Shown: one piece after another, positions 24,197-32,311 of the stretch
Position numbering within the stretch: the stretch's first letter is position 1
Layout of the letters: the number at the start of each line of letters is the position of its first letter
NCBI RefSeq assembly: GCF_052119585.1
Contig: NZ_JBGQOJ010000001.1
Coordinates: forward strand, 248,001 to 312,000
Reading direction: 5' to 3'
Length of the DNA: 64,000 nt
DNA from: JBGQOJ01 sp052119585
Lineage (GTDB): Bacteria; Pseudomonadota; Alphaproteobacteria; Rhodobacterales; Rhodobacteraceae
Position numbers and translations under genes: made by a program
The notes under the pieces: model-generated
What the model saw: only the letters and a program-made list of their open reading frames with translations
Databases searched by the model: none
Told to the model about the DNA's origin: nothing

Positions 24197-25172
24197 ACGT
24201 CCCCTCGGCCAGTCCGGCCCCCGAACCTCCGCCCTCGGCCTTGGCTGCATGAGCTTCGCCGGGGTTTACGGCGCCACGACCCAGACCCAGTCCCATCGCT
24301 GTCTGGATGCCGCCCTTGATCTCGGAATCACCTTCCTCGACACGGCAGACCGCTACGGACAGGGCCTGTCCGAGGAGGTCATCGGCAACTACATCAAGAC
24401 CCGCAAGACCGCGTTCACAATCGCCACCAAAGGCGGGCTGGTGTCGCAGCCAACGCGGCACATCAGCAATCACCCCGCCTACCTGCAAGACGCATTGGAC
24501 GCGTCATTGAAACGGCTGGGGGTGGATCACGTCGCGCTCTACTATGTTCATCGTCGCGACCATTCCATCCCCATCGAAGAAGTCGCAGGGGCCATGGGCC
24601 GGTTCGTCGAGCAAGGCAAAATCGGCGGGATCGGCTTTTCCGAAATTTCACCGGCCTCACTGCGCCGCGCCCACACGGTGCACCGGGTCGCTGCCGTGCA
24701 AAGCGAATACTCGCTCTGGACCCGCCAACCGGATCTTGGCCTGATCGACGCCTGCGCCGAAATCGGGGCCGCCTTTGTCGCGTTCTCGCCACTCGGGCGC
24801 GGCGTCTTCGGCAAAATCTTCCCCGATCGCGCCGACTTTCCCGCAGGTGACATCCGAACCAATCAACCGCGGTTTCTTGACCCGAACTATCAAGCCAACA
24901 AACAGATGATCGCGCCTTTCAAAACATTTGCGCAGGATCGCGGCTGGTCGCCCGCCGCCACTGCAATTGCATGGACGCTGGACCGCGCGCCGCATGTCTT
25001 CAGCATTCCGGGCACCCGGTCAGCCACCCATCTGGCAGAACTGGCCGAAGCCGCGACCATCCTGTTCACAGAGGCCGATTGCGCTGCGATCAATCGCATT
25101 CTGCCTGCCGGTTTTGCCGATGGCGACCGATATGCTGATACCCAGTACGAAGGCGTCGAGCGCTATTGCTAA
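24189..25172 (+). CDS. Aldo/keto reductase
   Basis: A 327-residue TIM-barrel oxidoreductase with the tetrad visible: D in FLDTADRYG and its Tyr near residue 48, K in IATKGG near 79 and H in YYVHRRD near 120. TTG 24189 is proposed as the start: GGAGG lies 6 bases upstream and the overlap with the deoD stop is 8 bases. An in-frame ATG at 24153 lies deeper in deoD without a clear site. The SIPGTRSATHLAEL segment near 282 matches the NADPH-binding end of the AKR fold. Substrate unknown. Confidence 0.88.
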   Translation: MLERPLGQSGPRTSALGLGCMSFAGVYGATTQTQSHRCLDAALDLGITFLDTADRYGQGLSEEVIGNYIKTRKTAFTIATKGGLVSQPTRHISNHPAYLQDALDASLKRLGVDHVALYYVHRRDHSIPIEEVAGAMGRFVEQGKIGGIGFSEISPASLRRAHTVHRVAAVQSEYSLWTRQPDLGLIDACAEIGAAFVAFSPLGRGVFGKIFPDRADFPAGDIRTNQPRFLDPNYQANKQMIAPFKTFAQDRGWSPAATAIAWTLDRAPHVFSIPGTRSATHLAELAEAATILFTEADCAAINRILPAGFADGDRYADTQYEGVERYC

Positions 25173-25231
25173 CGCCACACCGCGCAATGGGCACAGGCGG
25201 GAGACGCCGATGACCGTGAAGTGAGAAGACG

Positions 25232-25265
25232 CGCCAGTCCCGTTCAGGGGCTGGCGTTCTTATTG
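25232..25265 (+). terminator. Rho-independent terminator after the aldo/keto reductase gene
   Basis: A 10-bp stem CGCCAGTCCC / GGGGCTGGCG with a 5-base loop is followed by TTCTTATT. The tail overlaps the stop codon of the converging small gene. Confidence 0.8.
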
Positions 25266-25466
25266 TGACTTGCGCAGACAGACGCGCGGCGTCTTTCCCT
25301 TTGGCAGCGTCACTCTTGCCCCGCAAAAGGCGCAGGAAAAGCGGCCCTCGTCGCCCGTGCTGCGATCCTGGCGCCAGCGACAGTCGCGGGTCAGCGTGCT
25401 GCCGCGGCGGTTGATCCACAGATAGGCCAGAACACCGGCCAGCAACAGCAACAGAAGTACCGGCAT
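25260..25466 (-). CDS. Small membrane protein with cysteine motif
   Basis: A 68-residue protein: an N-terminal membrane helix (MPVLLLLLLAGVLAYLWIN) followed by a basic tail with CRW..., CAFCGA and VCLRK, which look like a small zinc-binding knuckle. ATG 25466 has AAGGAGAGG 8 bases upstream, a strong site that supports it as a real gene. I recall similar small proteins in other Rhodobacteraceae. It lies downstream of the sdh operon on the same strand, after a terminator. Function unknown. Confidence 0.75.
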   Translation of the reverse strand: MPVLLLLLLAGVLAYLWINRRGSTLTRDCRWRQDRSTGDEGRFSCAFCGARVTLPKGKTPRVCLRKSQ

Positions 25467-25493
25467 GGCTGTGACCTCTCCTTTGGGTCGGAA

Positions 25494-25523
25494 CAAAAAA
25501 GACCCCGAAACCGATCGGGGCCT
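25494..25523 (-). terminator. Rho-independent terminator of the sdh operon
   Basis: Read on the minus strand, GGCCCCGA and TCGGGGTC pair (8 bp, one G-U) and are followed by TTTTTTGTTCC. It begins 28 bases after the sdhB stop. Confidence 0.85.
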
Positions 25524-25550
25524 TTCAAAGATCTTACGGGCGACCGGCGC

Positions 25551-26330
25551 TTAGACCCTACGCTCGACCATCATTTGTTTGATCGACGAAATTGCCTTGG
25601 CGGGGTTCAGCCCTTTGGGGCAGGTTTTCGCGCAGTTCATGATGGTGTGGCAGCGATACAGCTTGAACGGGTCTTCCAGTTCGTCCAGACGCTCTCCCGT
25701 TGCTTCGTCGCGGCTGTCGATGATCCAGCGGTAGGCGTGAAGCAGCGCGGCGGGACCAAGATAGCGGTCGCCGTTCCACCAGTAACTTGGGCAGGACGTC
25801 GAGCAGCAGGCGCACATGACGCATTCGTACAAGCCATCCAGCTTTTCACGATCCTCGACCGACTGGCGCCACTCTTTTGCGGGACGGTTGGTCTTTGTTT
25901 CCAGCCACGGCATGATCGACGCGTGCTGGGCATAGAAATGCGTCAGATCGGGGATCAGATCCTTGATCACCGGCATATGCGGCAGCGGGTAGATTTTGAC
26001 GTCGCCCTTGACCTCGTCCATGCCATAGATACAGGCCAGCGTGTTGATCCCGTCGATGTTCATCGCGCAAGAGCCACAGATGCCCTCGCGGCAGGAGCGG
26101 CGGAAGGTCAGCGTCGGATCAATTTCGTTCTTGATCTTGATCAACGCGTCCAGAACCATCGGGCCGCATTTATCCATATCGACGAAATAGCTATCGACCT
26201 GCGGAGTCTTTCCATCATCCGGGTTCCAGCGGTAAATCTGGAACTTGCGCACATTGGTCGCGCCTTCGGGTTTGGGCCAGGTCTTGCCCGTGGTGATCTT
26301 GGAATTCTTAGGCAGCGTAAACTGAACCAT
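25551..26330 (-). CDS. sdhB: Succinate dehydrogenase iron-sulfur subunit
   Basis: SdhB carries electrons from SdhA to quinone in complex II on the inner membrane. The 259-residue protein has all three cluster motifs: SCREGICGSCAMNIDGINTLAC near residue 80 for [2Fe-2S] (split here: SCREGICGSC, then LAC), CVMCACCSTSCPSYW near 170 for [4Fe-4S], and CHTIMNCAKTCPKG near 229 for [3Fe-4S]. ATG 26330 follows GAGAGGCGA. It is the last gene of the operon sdhC-sdhD-sdhA-lipoprotein-sdhB. Confidence 0.97.
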   Translation of the reverse strand: MVQFTLPKNSKITTGKTWPKPEGATNVRKFQIYRWNPDDGKTPQVDSYFVDMDKCGPMVLDALIKIKNEIDPTLTFRRSCREGICGSCAMNIDGINTLACIYGMDEVKGDVKIYPLPHMPVIKDLIPDLTHFYAQHASIMPWLETKTNRPAKEWRQSVEDREKLDGLYECVMCACCSTSCPSYWWNGDRYLGPAALLHAYRWIIDSRDEATGERLDELEDPFKLYRCHTIMNCAKTCPKGLNPAKAISSIKQMMVERRV

Positions 26331-26340
26331 TTCGCCTCTC

Positions 26341-26661
26341 CTACAACGTCAGGAACGGGGCAAGCCCGTTTGTTGCGATACATTGGATGGTTTCGGGGCG
26401 CTTCGCGATGCCCAGAACCGTGTCATAAGTGTCAGGCTGAACCCCGATCGCAGCCGCGCGGGCCAGCGTCAGGATCTCACCCGAGGTGGCATTGTCGATG
26501 ACGCAATCGGTCATCGGCTCTGTCGGAACCCCGGGCAACCTTTGTGCCAGTATCGGGTTCACCACCGATTTCGCAGCCCTGCGCGACACGTCATCCACCA
26601 GATCGGTCTGCATGCAGGCCGACAAGGACAAGACGGCCGTCACAGCAAGGACGATGCGCAT
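26341..26661 (-). CDS. Predicted lipoprotein encoded between sdhA and sdhB
   Basis: A 106-residue protein with a lipoprotein signal peptide: MRIVLAVTAVLSLSAC, with the lipobox LSAC at residue 16. The mature part includes a CVIDNATSGEILTLARAAA segment and a second C near 93, so one disulfide is possible. Its ATG overlaps the sdhA stop by one base (TGATG) and sdhB follows 10 bases later, so it is an integral operon member. The function is unknown; an envelope accessory of complex II is only inference. Confidence 0.82.
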   Translation of the reverse strand: MRIVLAVTAVLSLSACMQTDLVDDVSRRAAKSVVNPILAQRLPGVPTEPMTDCVIDNATSGEILTLARAAAIGVQPDTYDTVLGIAKRPETIQCIATNGLAPFLTL

Positions 26662-28466
26662 CAGTAAACCCGCTTTTTCGGGGCGATCTTTTTCATGTCG
26701 ATGCCGCCAAGCTCTTCTGTGCTGAGCGGATCAAGATGAACGGGACGCGACCCCAGCCGGACCTTCGTGTCGTCCACATAAGCCAGCGAGTGTTTGCGCC
26801 AGACCTTGTCGTCGCGATCGGGGTAGTCCTCGTGCGCATGGGCGCCGCGGCTTTCCTTGCGGGCCTCTGCGGCAACGATGGTGGCCAAGGCGTTGGGCAT
26901 CAGGTTGGTCAGTTCCAGCGTTTCCATCAGGTCGCTGTTCCAGACAAGGCTACGGTCCGTGACCTTGATGTCATGCATCTTGGCGGCGACGTTTTCCATT
27001 TTGGCAACGCCTTCGGCCAGCGTCTTGTCGGTGCGGAACACGGCGGCGTCGGCCTGCATCGTCTTTTGCATTTCCATCCGCAGCTCTGCGGTCGGGATGC
27101 CGCCCTTGGCATGGCGCAGGGTGTCAAAGCGGTCGAACGCCTTGTCGACAGAGGCCTTGTTCAGCACGGGGTTGGGGGCGTCGGGGTCAACGACCTTACC
27201 CGCCTTGATCGCGGCCGCACGGCCAAACACCACAAGGTCGATCAACGAGTTGGACCCAAGACGGTTCGCGCCGTGCACCGATGCACAGCCCGCCTCGCCC
27301 ACGGCCATCAGGCCCTCGACGACCCGATCCGGCGCGCCCTCGGTCGGGTTCAGCACCTCGCCCCAATAGTTCGTCGGAATGCCGCCCATGTTATAGTGCA
27401 CGGTCGGGATCACGGGGATCGGCTCTTTGGTCAGGTCCACGCCGGCAAAGATCCGCGCGCTTTCGGAAATACCGGGCAGGCGCAGGTTCAGCGTTTCGGG
27501 CGGCAGATGCGACAGGTTCAGGTGGATATGGTCGCCATCCGGCCCCACACCACGGCCTTCGCGGATTTCCATCGTCATGCAGCGCGACACCACATCGCGG
27601 CTGGCAAGGTCTTTGTAGGTCGGCGCATAGCGCTCCATGAAACGCTCGCCCTGCGAGTTGGTCAGATAACCGCCCTCGCCCCGCGCGCCTTCGGTGATCA
27701 GACAGCCCGCGCCGTAAATGCCGGTCGGGTGGAACTGCACGAATTCCATATCCTGAAGCGGCAGACCCTGACGCGCAACCATGCCGCCACCGTCGCCCGT
27801 GCAGGTGTGGGCAGAGGTCGCGCTGAAATAGGCGCGGCCATAACCGCCCGTGGCCAGCACGACCATCTTGGCGTTGAACACATGCATGGTGCCATCGTCC
27901 AGCTTCCACGCCACAACGCCCTGACACTTGCCGTCTTCGGACATGATCAGATCGGTTGCGAAATACTCGATGTAGAACTCGGCGTTGTTTTTCAACGACT
28001 GGCCATACAACGTGTGCAAAATGGCGTGACCCGTCCGGTCAGCCGCCGCGCAGGTGCGTTGCACGGGCGGGCCTTCGCCGAATTCGGTCGTGTGGCCGCC
28101 AAAGGGACGCTGGTAGATCTTGCCATCTTCGGTGCGGGAAAACGGCACGCCGTAATGCTCCAGCTCGTAGACGGCCTTGGGGGCCTCGCGCGCCAGATAT
28201 TCCATCGCGTCGGTGTCGCCCAACCAGTCAGAGCCCTTGACGGTGTCATACATATGCCACTGCCAATGGTCCGGCCCCATATTCCCCAGCGAGGCGGCAA
28301 TGCCGCCCTGTGCGGCAACCGTATGGCTGCGCGTCGGAAAAACCTTGGTCACGCAGGCGGTGCGCAGGCCCTGTTCGGCCATACCCAGTGTCGCCCGCAG
28401 GCCGGCGCCACCGGCACCGACAACAACAACGTCGTATTCATGTGTTTCGTATTCGTAGGCAGCCAT
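26661..28466 (-). CDS. sdhA: Succinate dehydrogenase flavoprotein subunit
   Basis: SdhA oxidises succinate to fumarate with covalently bound FAD. The 601-residue protein has the FAD-binding VVVGAGGAGLRATLGMAEQ near residue 13, the flavin-linking His in RSHTVAAQGGIAASLG near 47, GPDHWQWHMYDTVKGSDWLG near 64, and the active-site helix DVVSRCMTMEI with R near 290. ATG 28466 follows AGCACCCCTG, a weak site. It lies 20 bases after sdhD. Confidence 0.98.
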   Translation of the reverse strand: MAAYEYETHEYDVVVVGAGGAGLRATLGMAEQGLRTACVTKVFPTRSHTVAAQGGIAASLGNMGPDHWQWHMYDTVKGSDWLGDTDAMEYLAREAPKAVYELEHYGVPFSRTEDGKIYQRPFGGHTTEFGEGPPVQRTCAAADRTGHAILHTLYGQSLKNNAEFYIEYFATDLIMSEDGKCQGVVAWKLDDGTMHVFNAKMVVLATGGYGRAYFSATSAHTCTGDGGGMVARQGLPLQDMEFVQFHPTGIYGAGCLITEGARGEGGYLTNSQGERFMERYAPTYKDLASRDVVSRCMTMEIREGRGVGPDGDHIHLNLSHLPPETLNLRLPGISESARIFAGVDLTKEPIPVIPTVHYNMGGIPTNYWGEVLNPTEGAPDRVVEGLMAVGEAGCASVHGANRLGSNSLIDLVVFGRAAAIKAGKVVDPDAPNPVLNKASVDKAFDRFDTLRHAKGGIPTAELRMEMQKTMQADAAVFRTDKTLAEGVAKMENVAAKMHDIKVTDRSLVWNSDLMETLELTNLMPNALATIVAAEARKESRGAHAHEDYPDRDDKVWRKHSLAYVDDTKVRLGSRPVHLDPLSTEELGGIDMKKIAPKKRVY

Positions 28467-28486
28467 CAGGGGTGCTCCGGTCTAGA

Positions 28487-28858
28487 TTAAAGCGCGATGC
28501 GGGCGAGCGCGAAAAGGCCCGTCGCCGCGGCGGCATAACTGATACAGATCATCGTGATGATCAGGATTTCGCGGGCCAGACCATGAACGTAGTCCTCAAG
28601 CATGGTTTGGACACCGTTTTTGAAATGCATAAAGGCCACGGCGATCGTCAGCCCGGCCACGATCGCGGGGAAGGGTTGCGCGTAATAGGCGATCACCTCG
28701 TCATGGCTCGCCCCAAGGATCGACCCGAACGTAAAGATAAAGGCAGGTACCAGAAACAACAGCGCAACAGAGCTGATGGTCATCGACCAATGGCGGGCGG
28801 TTCCGGTTTTCGCGGACCCCATGCCATTGGCGCGTTTGCGGTCGGTCATATAACCCAT
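28487..28858 (-). CDS. sdhD: Succinate dehydrogenase membrane anchor subunit
   Basis: The 123-residue protein has three membrane helices and anchors SdhAB with SdhC. Useful landmarks are ARHWSMTISSVALLFLVP near residue 21, the SHDEVIAYYAQPFPA loop and a haem-region His in AVAFMHFKNGVQTMLEDYVH near 78. ATG 28858 has AAGGAG 7 bases upstream; the frame is open further upstream but within sdhC. Confidence 0.93.
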   Translation of the reverse strand: MGYMTDRKRANGMGSAKTGTARHWSMTISSVALLFLVPAFIFTFGSILGASHDEVIAYYAQPFPAIVAGLTIAVAFMHFKNGVQTMLEDYVHGLAREILIITMICISYAAAATGLFALARIAL

Positions 28859-28869
28859 ATCCGCGCTCC

Positions 28870-29253
28870 TTAAATGATAAAGACGGTCAGCAGGGTCAGA
28901 ATGAACGACCCCGCAATGACGATCAGACCAAGGCGTTCGGCCTTTGCAATTTCCAGCCCGCGGCCCGTGTCCCAATAGAGGTGACGCAACCCCGCCAGCA
29001 GGTGATACCAGATCGCCCAAAGCGACCCCAGCATCACAAGGTCGCCGAACCAGCTTGTGATCACGCCATTGGCGATGGCGAAATATTCGGGGCTGTAGGA
29101 TGCGGCCAGAAACCACCAGACGATCAGCAAGGCGCCAACCAACAGGGCATTGCCCGTGATCCGCGTGAATATCGACGTTATCGACGTCAATTGCGGACGA
29201 TATATCTGCAAATGCGGTGAAAGCGGCCGGTTTCCCCGGTTCACGTCAGCCAT
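28870..29253 (-). CDS. sdhC: Succinate dehydrogenase cytochrome b556 subunit
   Basis: The 127-residue protein has the family start NRPLSPHLQIYRPQLTSITS with the SIFTRITG motif and three helices. The haem-ligand region is WYHLLAGLRHLYWDTG near residue 82. It is the first gene of the sdh operon; the 175-base upstream gap holds two GTGATCAC boxes. Confidence 0.95.
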   Translation of the reverse strand: MADVNRGNRPLSPHLQIYRPQLTSITSIFTRITGNALLVGALLIVWWFLAASYSPEYFAIANGVITSWFGDLVMLGSLWAIWYHLLAGLRHLYWDTGRGLEIAKAERLGLIVIAGSFILTLLTVFII

Positions 29254-29385
29254 GGTAAAATCCCTTCGTCAGCGGCGCAGCTGGCCTGCGCGTTTTTACA
29301 GACCATAGTGTAAATTTCCCGCGAGTCACGATGCCAGAGCCCCGCACAGAGCAATTTGTTCGCACATGCAGCAAAAAAAATCCGT

Positions 29386-29418
29386 TTGTGATCACGGAAT
29401 TTCAATCAGTGATCACAA
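29386..29418. promoter_or_regulatory. Paired GTGATCAC operators upstream of the sdh operon
   Basis: Two palindromes, TTGTGATCACGG (29386-29397) and CAGTGATCACAA (29407-29418), have centres exactly 21 bp apart, about 138 and 159 bases upstream of the sdhC ATG. A possible promoter on the minus strand (GTGACT, 16-base spacer, TATGGT) lies between boxes and gene, so an activating position is likely. The same arrangement occurs before sucC. Confidence 0.65.
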
Positions 29419-29428
29419 AAATCCCTGT

Positions 29429-30457
29429 CTAAGTCGGCATCAACGCCCAATAGTCGAGATCCAGCAGCACCTGCGGCAGGTATTTTCCGTCGTCGCCGCG
29501 CAAGGCGAACGGTGCGCCGCCCTTGGTTGCCACCAGCCGCAAGCGAAGGGCGCCGACACCGGGCGCCGCAGTTTCCGCCTTGTCCAGCACCTGCGACCAC
29601 GCACGCACCGTATCGCCCGCGAAACAGGGGTTGGCATGTGCGCCCGCGTTGATACCCGCGATCATCTGCGCATTGGCCAAGCCGTTGAACGACAACGCCC
29701 GCGCCATCGAAATGATATGCCCGCCATAGATCAGCCGCTTGCCATCCTCGCGGTTTGTCGCGTCGAAATGCACCTTGGCCGTGTTCTGCCAAAGCCGCGT
29801 CGCGATCATGTGCTCGGCCTCTTCAATGGTCACGCCATCCACATGGTCGATCTGTTCGCCCACGGCATAGTCGCCCCAACGGTGCGCCTCGCCCGCAAGC
29901 GTGAAATCGTATTTCGTAAAATCAAGGCCTGCCGGAATCGCCAGCCGCTCTGCCGCGACGACCTGCGCCAGATCGGGCACCACCGTTTCGGGCGCGGGCG
30001 CATCCACGTCCCGTTTGCGCACCATCACCCAGCGCACAAAGTCCAGCACCGGCGCGTCGTGCTGGTTCAGCCCTGTGGTCCGCACATAAACAACGCCGGT
30101 TTTCCCGTTCGAGTTCTGCTTCAACCCGATCACCTCGGACACCGAACGCAGGGTATCGCCCGCATGGACCGGCTTCAGAAACCGGCACTCGGCGTAGCCC
30201 AGATTGGCCACCGCATTCAAAGACACATCCGGCACCGTCTTGCCGAACACCACATGAAACGCGAGCAAATCATCGACAGGAGAGGCCCCAAGGCCGGACA
30301 TCCGCGCGAATTCGTCCGATGAATACAGCGCGTGACGCGCCGGATACAGCGCGTGATACAACGCCCGCTCGCCGCCCGACACCGTGCGCGGCACCGCGTG
30401 GCGGATCACCTGCCCGACGGCGTAATCCTCGAAAAACCGCCCCGCGTTCGTCTTCAT
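29429..30457 (-). CDS. mch: Mesaconyl-CoA hydratase (beta-methylmalyl-CoA dehydratase)
   Basis: Mch interconverts mesaconyl-C1-CoA and beta-methylmalyl-CoA in the ethylmalonyl-CoA pathway. The 342-residue double hot-dog (MaoC-like) protein begins MKTNAGRFFEDYAVGQVIRH and contains SGLGASPVDDLLAFHVVFGK and the C-terminal-half AEHMIATRLWQNTAKVHFDA. Size matches characterised Mch. ATG 30457 overlaps the DUF1737 stop by one base; GTG 30460 is the alternative start. It is the last gene of mcl2-nnrU-DUF1737-mch. Confidence 0.93.
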   Translation of the reverse strand: MKTNAGRFFEDYAVGQVIRHAVPRTVSGGERALYHALYPARHALYSSDEFARMSGLGASPVDDLLAFHVVFGKTVPDVSLNAVANLGYAECRFLKPVHAGDTLRSVSEVIGLKQNSNGKTGVVYVRTTGLNQHDAPVLDFVRWVMVRKRDVDAPAPETVVPDLAQVVAAERLAIPAGLDFTKYDFTLAGEAHRWGDYAVGEQIDHVDGVTIEEAEHMIATRLWQNTAKVHFDATNREDGKRLIYGGHIISMARALSFNGLANAQMIAGINAGAHANPCFAGDTVRAWSQVLDKAETAAPGVGALRLRLVATKGGAPFALRGDDGKYLPQVLLDLDYWALMPT

Positions 30458-30660
30458 CACTGCTCTCCCAGCTTCATGCCGGGGGAATAGGGGATGTCGA
30501 TGTCCTTGGTCACCGCCTGCCCGCAGCGCATCACGCCGTTGGCATGGTCATAGGCATAGGTCGGATCGCCATACAGTTCCCAACCCTTGCTCAACGCAAG
30601 GCTGACCTTGTGGCAAAACGCCGATGTGTCGTCCGCTGTCAGCAACCGGTAAATCTTCAT
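30457..30660 (-). CDS. DUF1737 domain protein
   Basis: A 67-residue protein (MKIYRLLTADDTSAFCHKVS, then LALSKGWELYGDPTYAYD) matching the small domain DUF1737, of unknown function. ATG 30660 has GGAG 6 bases upstream, and the gene is packed between nnrU (1-base gap) and mch (overlap). Its place in an ethylmalonyl-CoA pathway operon is the only functional hint. Confidence 0.8.
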   Translation of the reverse strand: MKIYRLLTADDTSAFCHKVSLALSKGWELYGDPTYAYDHANGVMRCGQAVTKDIDIPYSPGMKLGEQ

Positions 30661-30661
30661 C

Positions 30662-31219
30662 TCACGCTCCAAACGGGTTCACGCCCAGCCAGATATGAAT
30701 CGCCGCGACGATCCCGAACATCACCAATGAAATCGTAACCAGCACGACCTCTTTCTTTGCCGGGGCCTGTGCAGGACGCACCCAGGGGCCTTCGGCGCGG
30801 TTGATCATGATGACCGATCCCACAGCCCATGCCAGCAGACCCCCGAACAGAACGATCGACGCCAGATCGCCGTTCACCAGCAAATGCGCGACCGCCCAGA
30901 TCTTGACCGCAGTCAGTTGCGGATGCCTGATTTTCGTGCCCAACCAGACCTTTGCACCCTTCGCGGCACTTGCCCCGTACACGTAAAACGCCAGCAACAT
31001 CAAAAGGTTGTTGATGTGCCGCATCATCGCCGGCGGCTGCCAGACGTCAACAGTATCAGCGCCGCGATAGCCCACAACCATCAGAACCACCGACGCCAGT
31101 ATCGCCAGCGCGATCAGGCCCTTGCCCTTGTCGCCCAGCGTTGTGCGCTGCGCGGGAAACAGCCGCTTGAAATAATGCGCCACCGCCCAAAGCGCGACAC
31201 CAAGGATCAGCCAGATCAT
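30662..31219 (-). CDS. NnrU family membrane protein
   Basis: A 185-residue integral membrane protein with about five helices. The segments VALWAVAHYFKRLFPAQR near residue 8, the HINNLLMLLAFYVYG helix and IRHPQLTAVKIWAVAHLLVNGD near 97 identify NnrU, a family named from denitrification loci but distributed more widely. Its start overlaps the mcl2 stop by 4 bases (ATGA). No denitrification genes are nearby. Confidence 0.87.
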   Translation of the reverse strand: MIWLILGVALWAVAHYFKRLFPAQRTTLGDKGKGLIALAILASVVLMVVGYRGADTVDVWQPPAMMRHINNLLMLLAFYVYGASAAKGAKVWLGTKIRHPQLTAVKIWAVAHLLVNGDLASIVLFGGLLAWAVGSVIMINRAEGPWVRPAQAPAKKEVVLVTISLVMFGIVAAIHIWLGVNPFGA

Positions 31220-32094
31220 ATCATAGTCTCCATTGTGGCAATCGCTTCGGCCCGTGCCAGTGTCTGGCGCGCCGTCACGATATGCAGATTTTCGACGATC
31301 TTCCCGTCGACCACAGCCACACCCTGCCCGTTTTTCTCGGCTTCTGCAAAGGCCTCGATCTGGCGACGCGCCAGATCCAGTTCCGCCGCACTCGGGGCGA
31401 AGGCGGCATTGGCGATGTCCACCTGTGCGGGGTGGATCAGCGTCTTGCCGTCAAAGCCCATATCGCGGCCCTGTTCGCATTCCGCGCGCAAGCCCTCGTC
31501 GTCCTTAAAGGCGTTATAAACCCCGTCCACAGCCACAATTCCCGCCGACCGCGCCGCCAAAAGGCACAGTTGCAAGCTCATCATCAACGGCAGACGATCC
31601 GCACGGAACCGCGTATTCAGATCCTTCGCCAGATCATTGGTGCCCATCACAAACCCCGCCATGCGCGGTGCCGCGGCAATCCCGGCTGCGTTCAGGATGC
31701 CCCGCGGAGTCTCCATCATCGCCCAGATGCTTGTGTCCGCCAATTGCGGCCGCAGGTCCAGTTTCGCGGCAAGCCCTTCGATATCCGAGGCCGAATTGAC
31801 CTTGGGCAACAGGATTGCATCCGGCGCCGCCTCGGCAATCACGTCCAGATCGTCGGCGCCCCATTCGGTGTCGAACCCGTTGATCCGCACGATCCGCGCC
31901 CGTGCACCATATCCACCGGCCATCAGCGACTGCGCCAGAAGATGTCGCGCCGATGTCTTTTCCTCGGGCGACACCGCATCCTCCAGATCGAAGATGATCG
32001 CGTCCACCGCCAATGTCTTTGCCTTCTCCAATGCCCGCTCTTTCGAGCCCGGAATATACAAGACCGACCGATAAGGCCGTGCGCCGATGTTCAT
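31216..32094 (-). CDS. mcl2: (3S)-malyl-CoA thioesterase (CitE-like CoA lyase family)
   Basis: In the ethylmalonyl-CoA pathway Mcl2 hydrolyses (3S)-malyl-CoA to malate and CoA after Mcl1 joins acetyl-CoA and glyoxylate. The 292-residue TIM-barrel protein begins MNIGARPYRSVLYIPGSKER and has IIFDLEDAVSPEEK near residue 32, AMMETPRG near 133, VMGTNDLAKDL near 155 and DGKTLIHPAQ near 220. It resembles R. sphaeroides Mcl2 more than Mcl1. ATG 32094 follows GGGAAGAG. Citrate-lyase-like lyase activity is the alternative. No mcl1 is seen in this window. Confidence 0.88.
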   Translation of the reverse strand: MNIGARPYRSVLYIPGSKERALEKAKTLAVDAIIFDLEDAVSPEEKTSARHLLAQSLMAGGYGARARIVRINGFDTEWGADDLDVIAEAAPDAILLPKVNSASDIEGLAAKLDLRPQLADTSIWAMMETPRGILNAAGIAAAPRMAGFVMGTNDLAKDLNTRFRADRLPLMMSLQLCLLAARSAGIVAVDGVYNAFKDDEGLRAECEQGRDMGFDGKTLIHPAQVDIANAAFAPSAAELDLARRQIEAFAEAEKNGQGVAVVDGKIVENLHIVTARQTLARAEAIATMETMI

Positions 32095-32311
32095 GATTCT
32101 CTTCCCTTCTTTTGTTGCGCGTATCATTGCCGAGAGGAAATTTTACGCAAGGTCCGTTATGCCGCAATGCAGAAATTCTGCCTAAACCGCGATTTCGCGG
32201 CACTTCTGCGGCCAGTCTGCGACCGCCCCGTTAACTATATTTTTCCACTCCGTCGCGCAGTCTTTGCGCATCGGGGACAGTCAGGTGGCGCCCGGAAAAA
32301 GGACATCGGCA

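Noticed and set aside
26544..28490. A 648-codon open frame on the plus strand opposite sdhA
   Set aside because: It is antisense to a clear sdhA gene, has low-complexity composition and matches no family; long shadow frames are usual in GC-rich genes.
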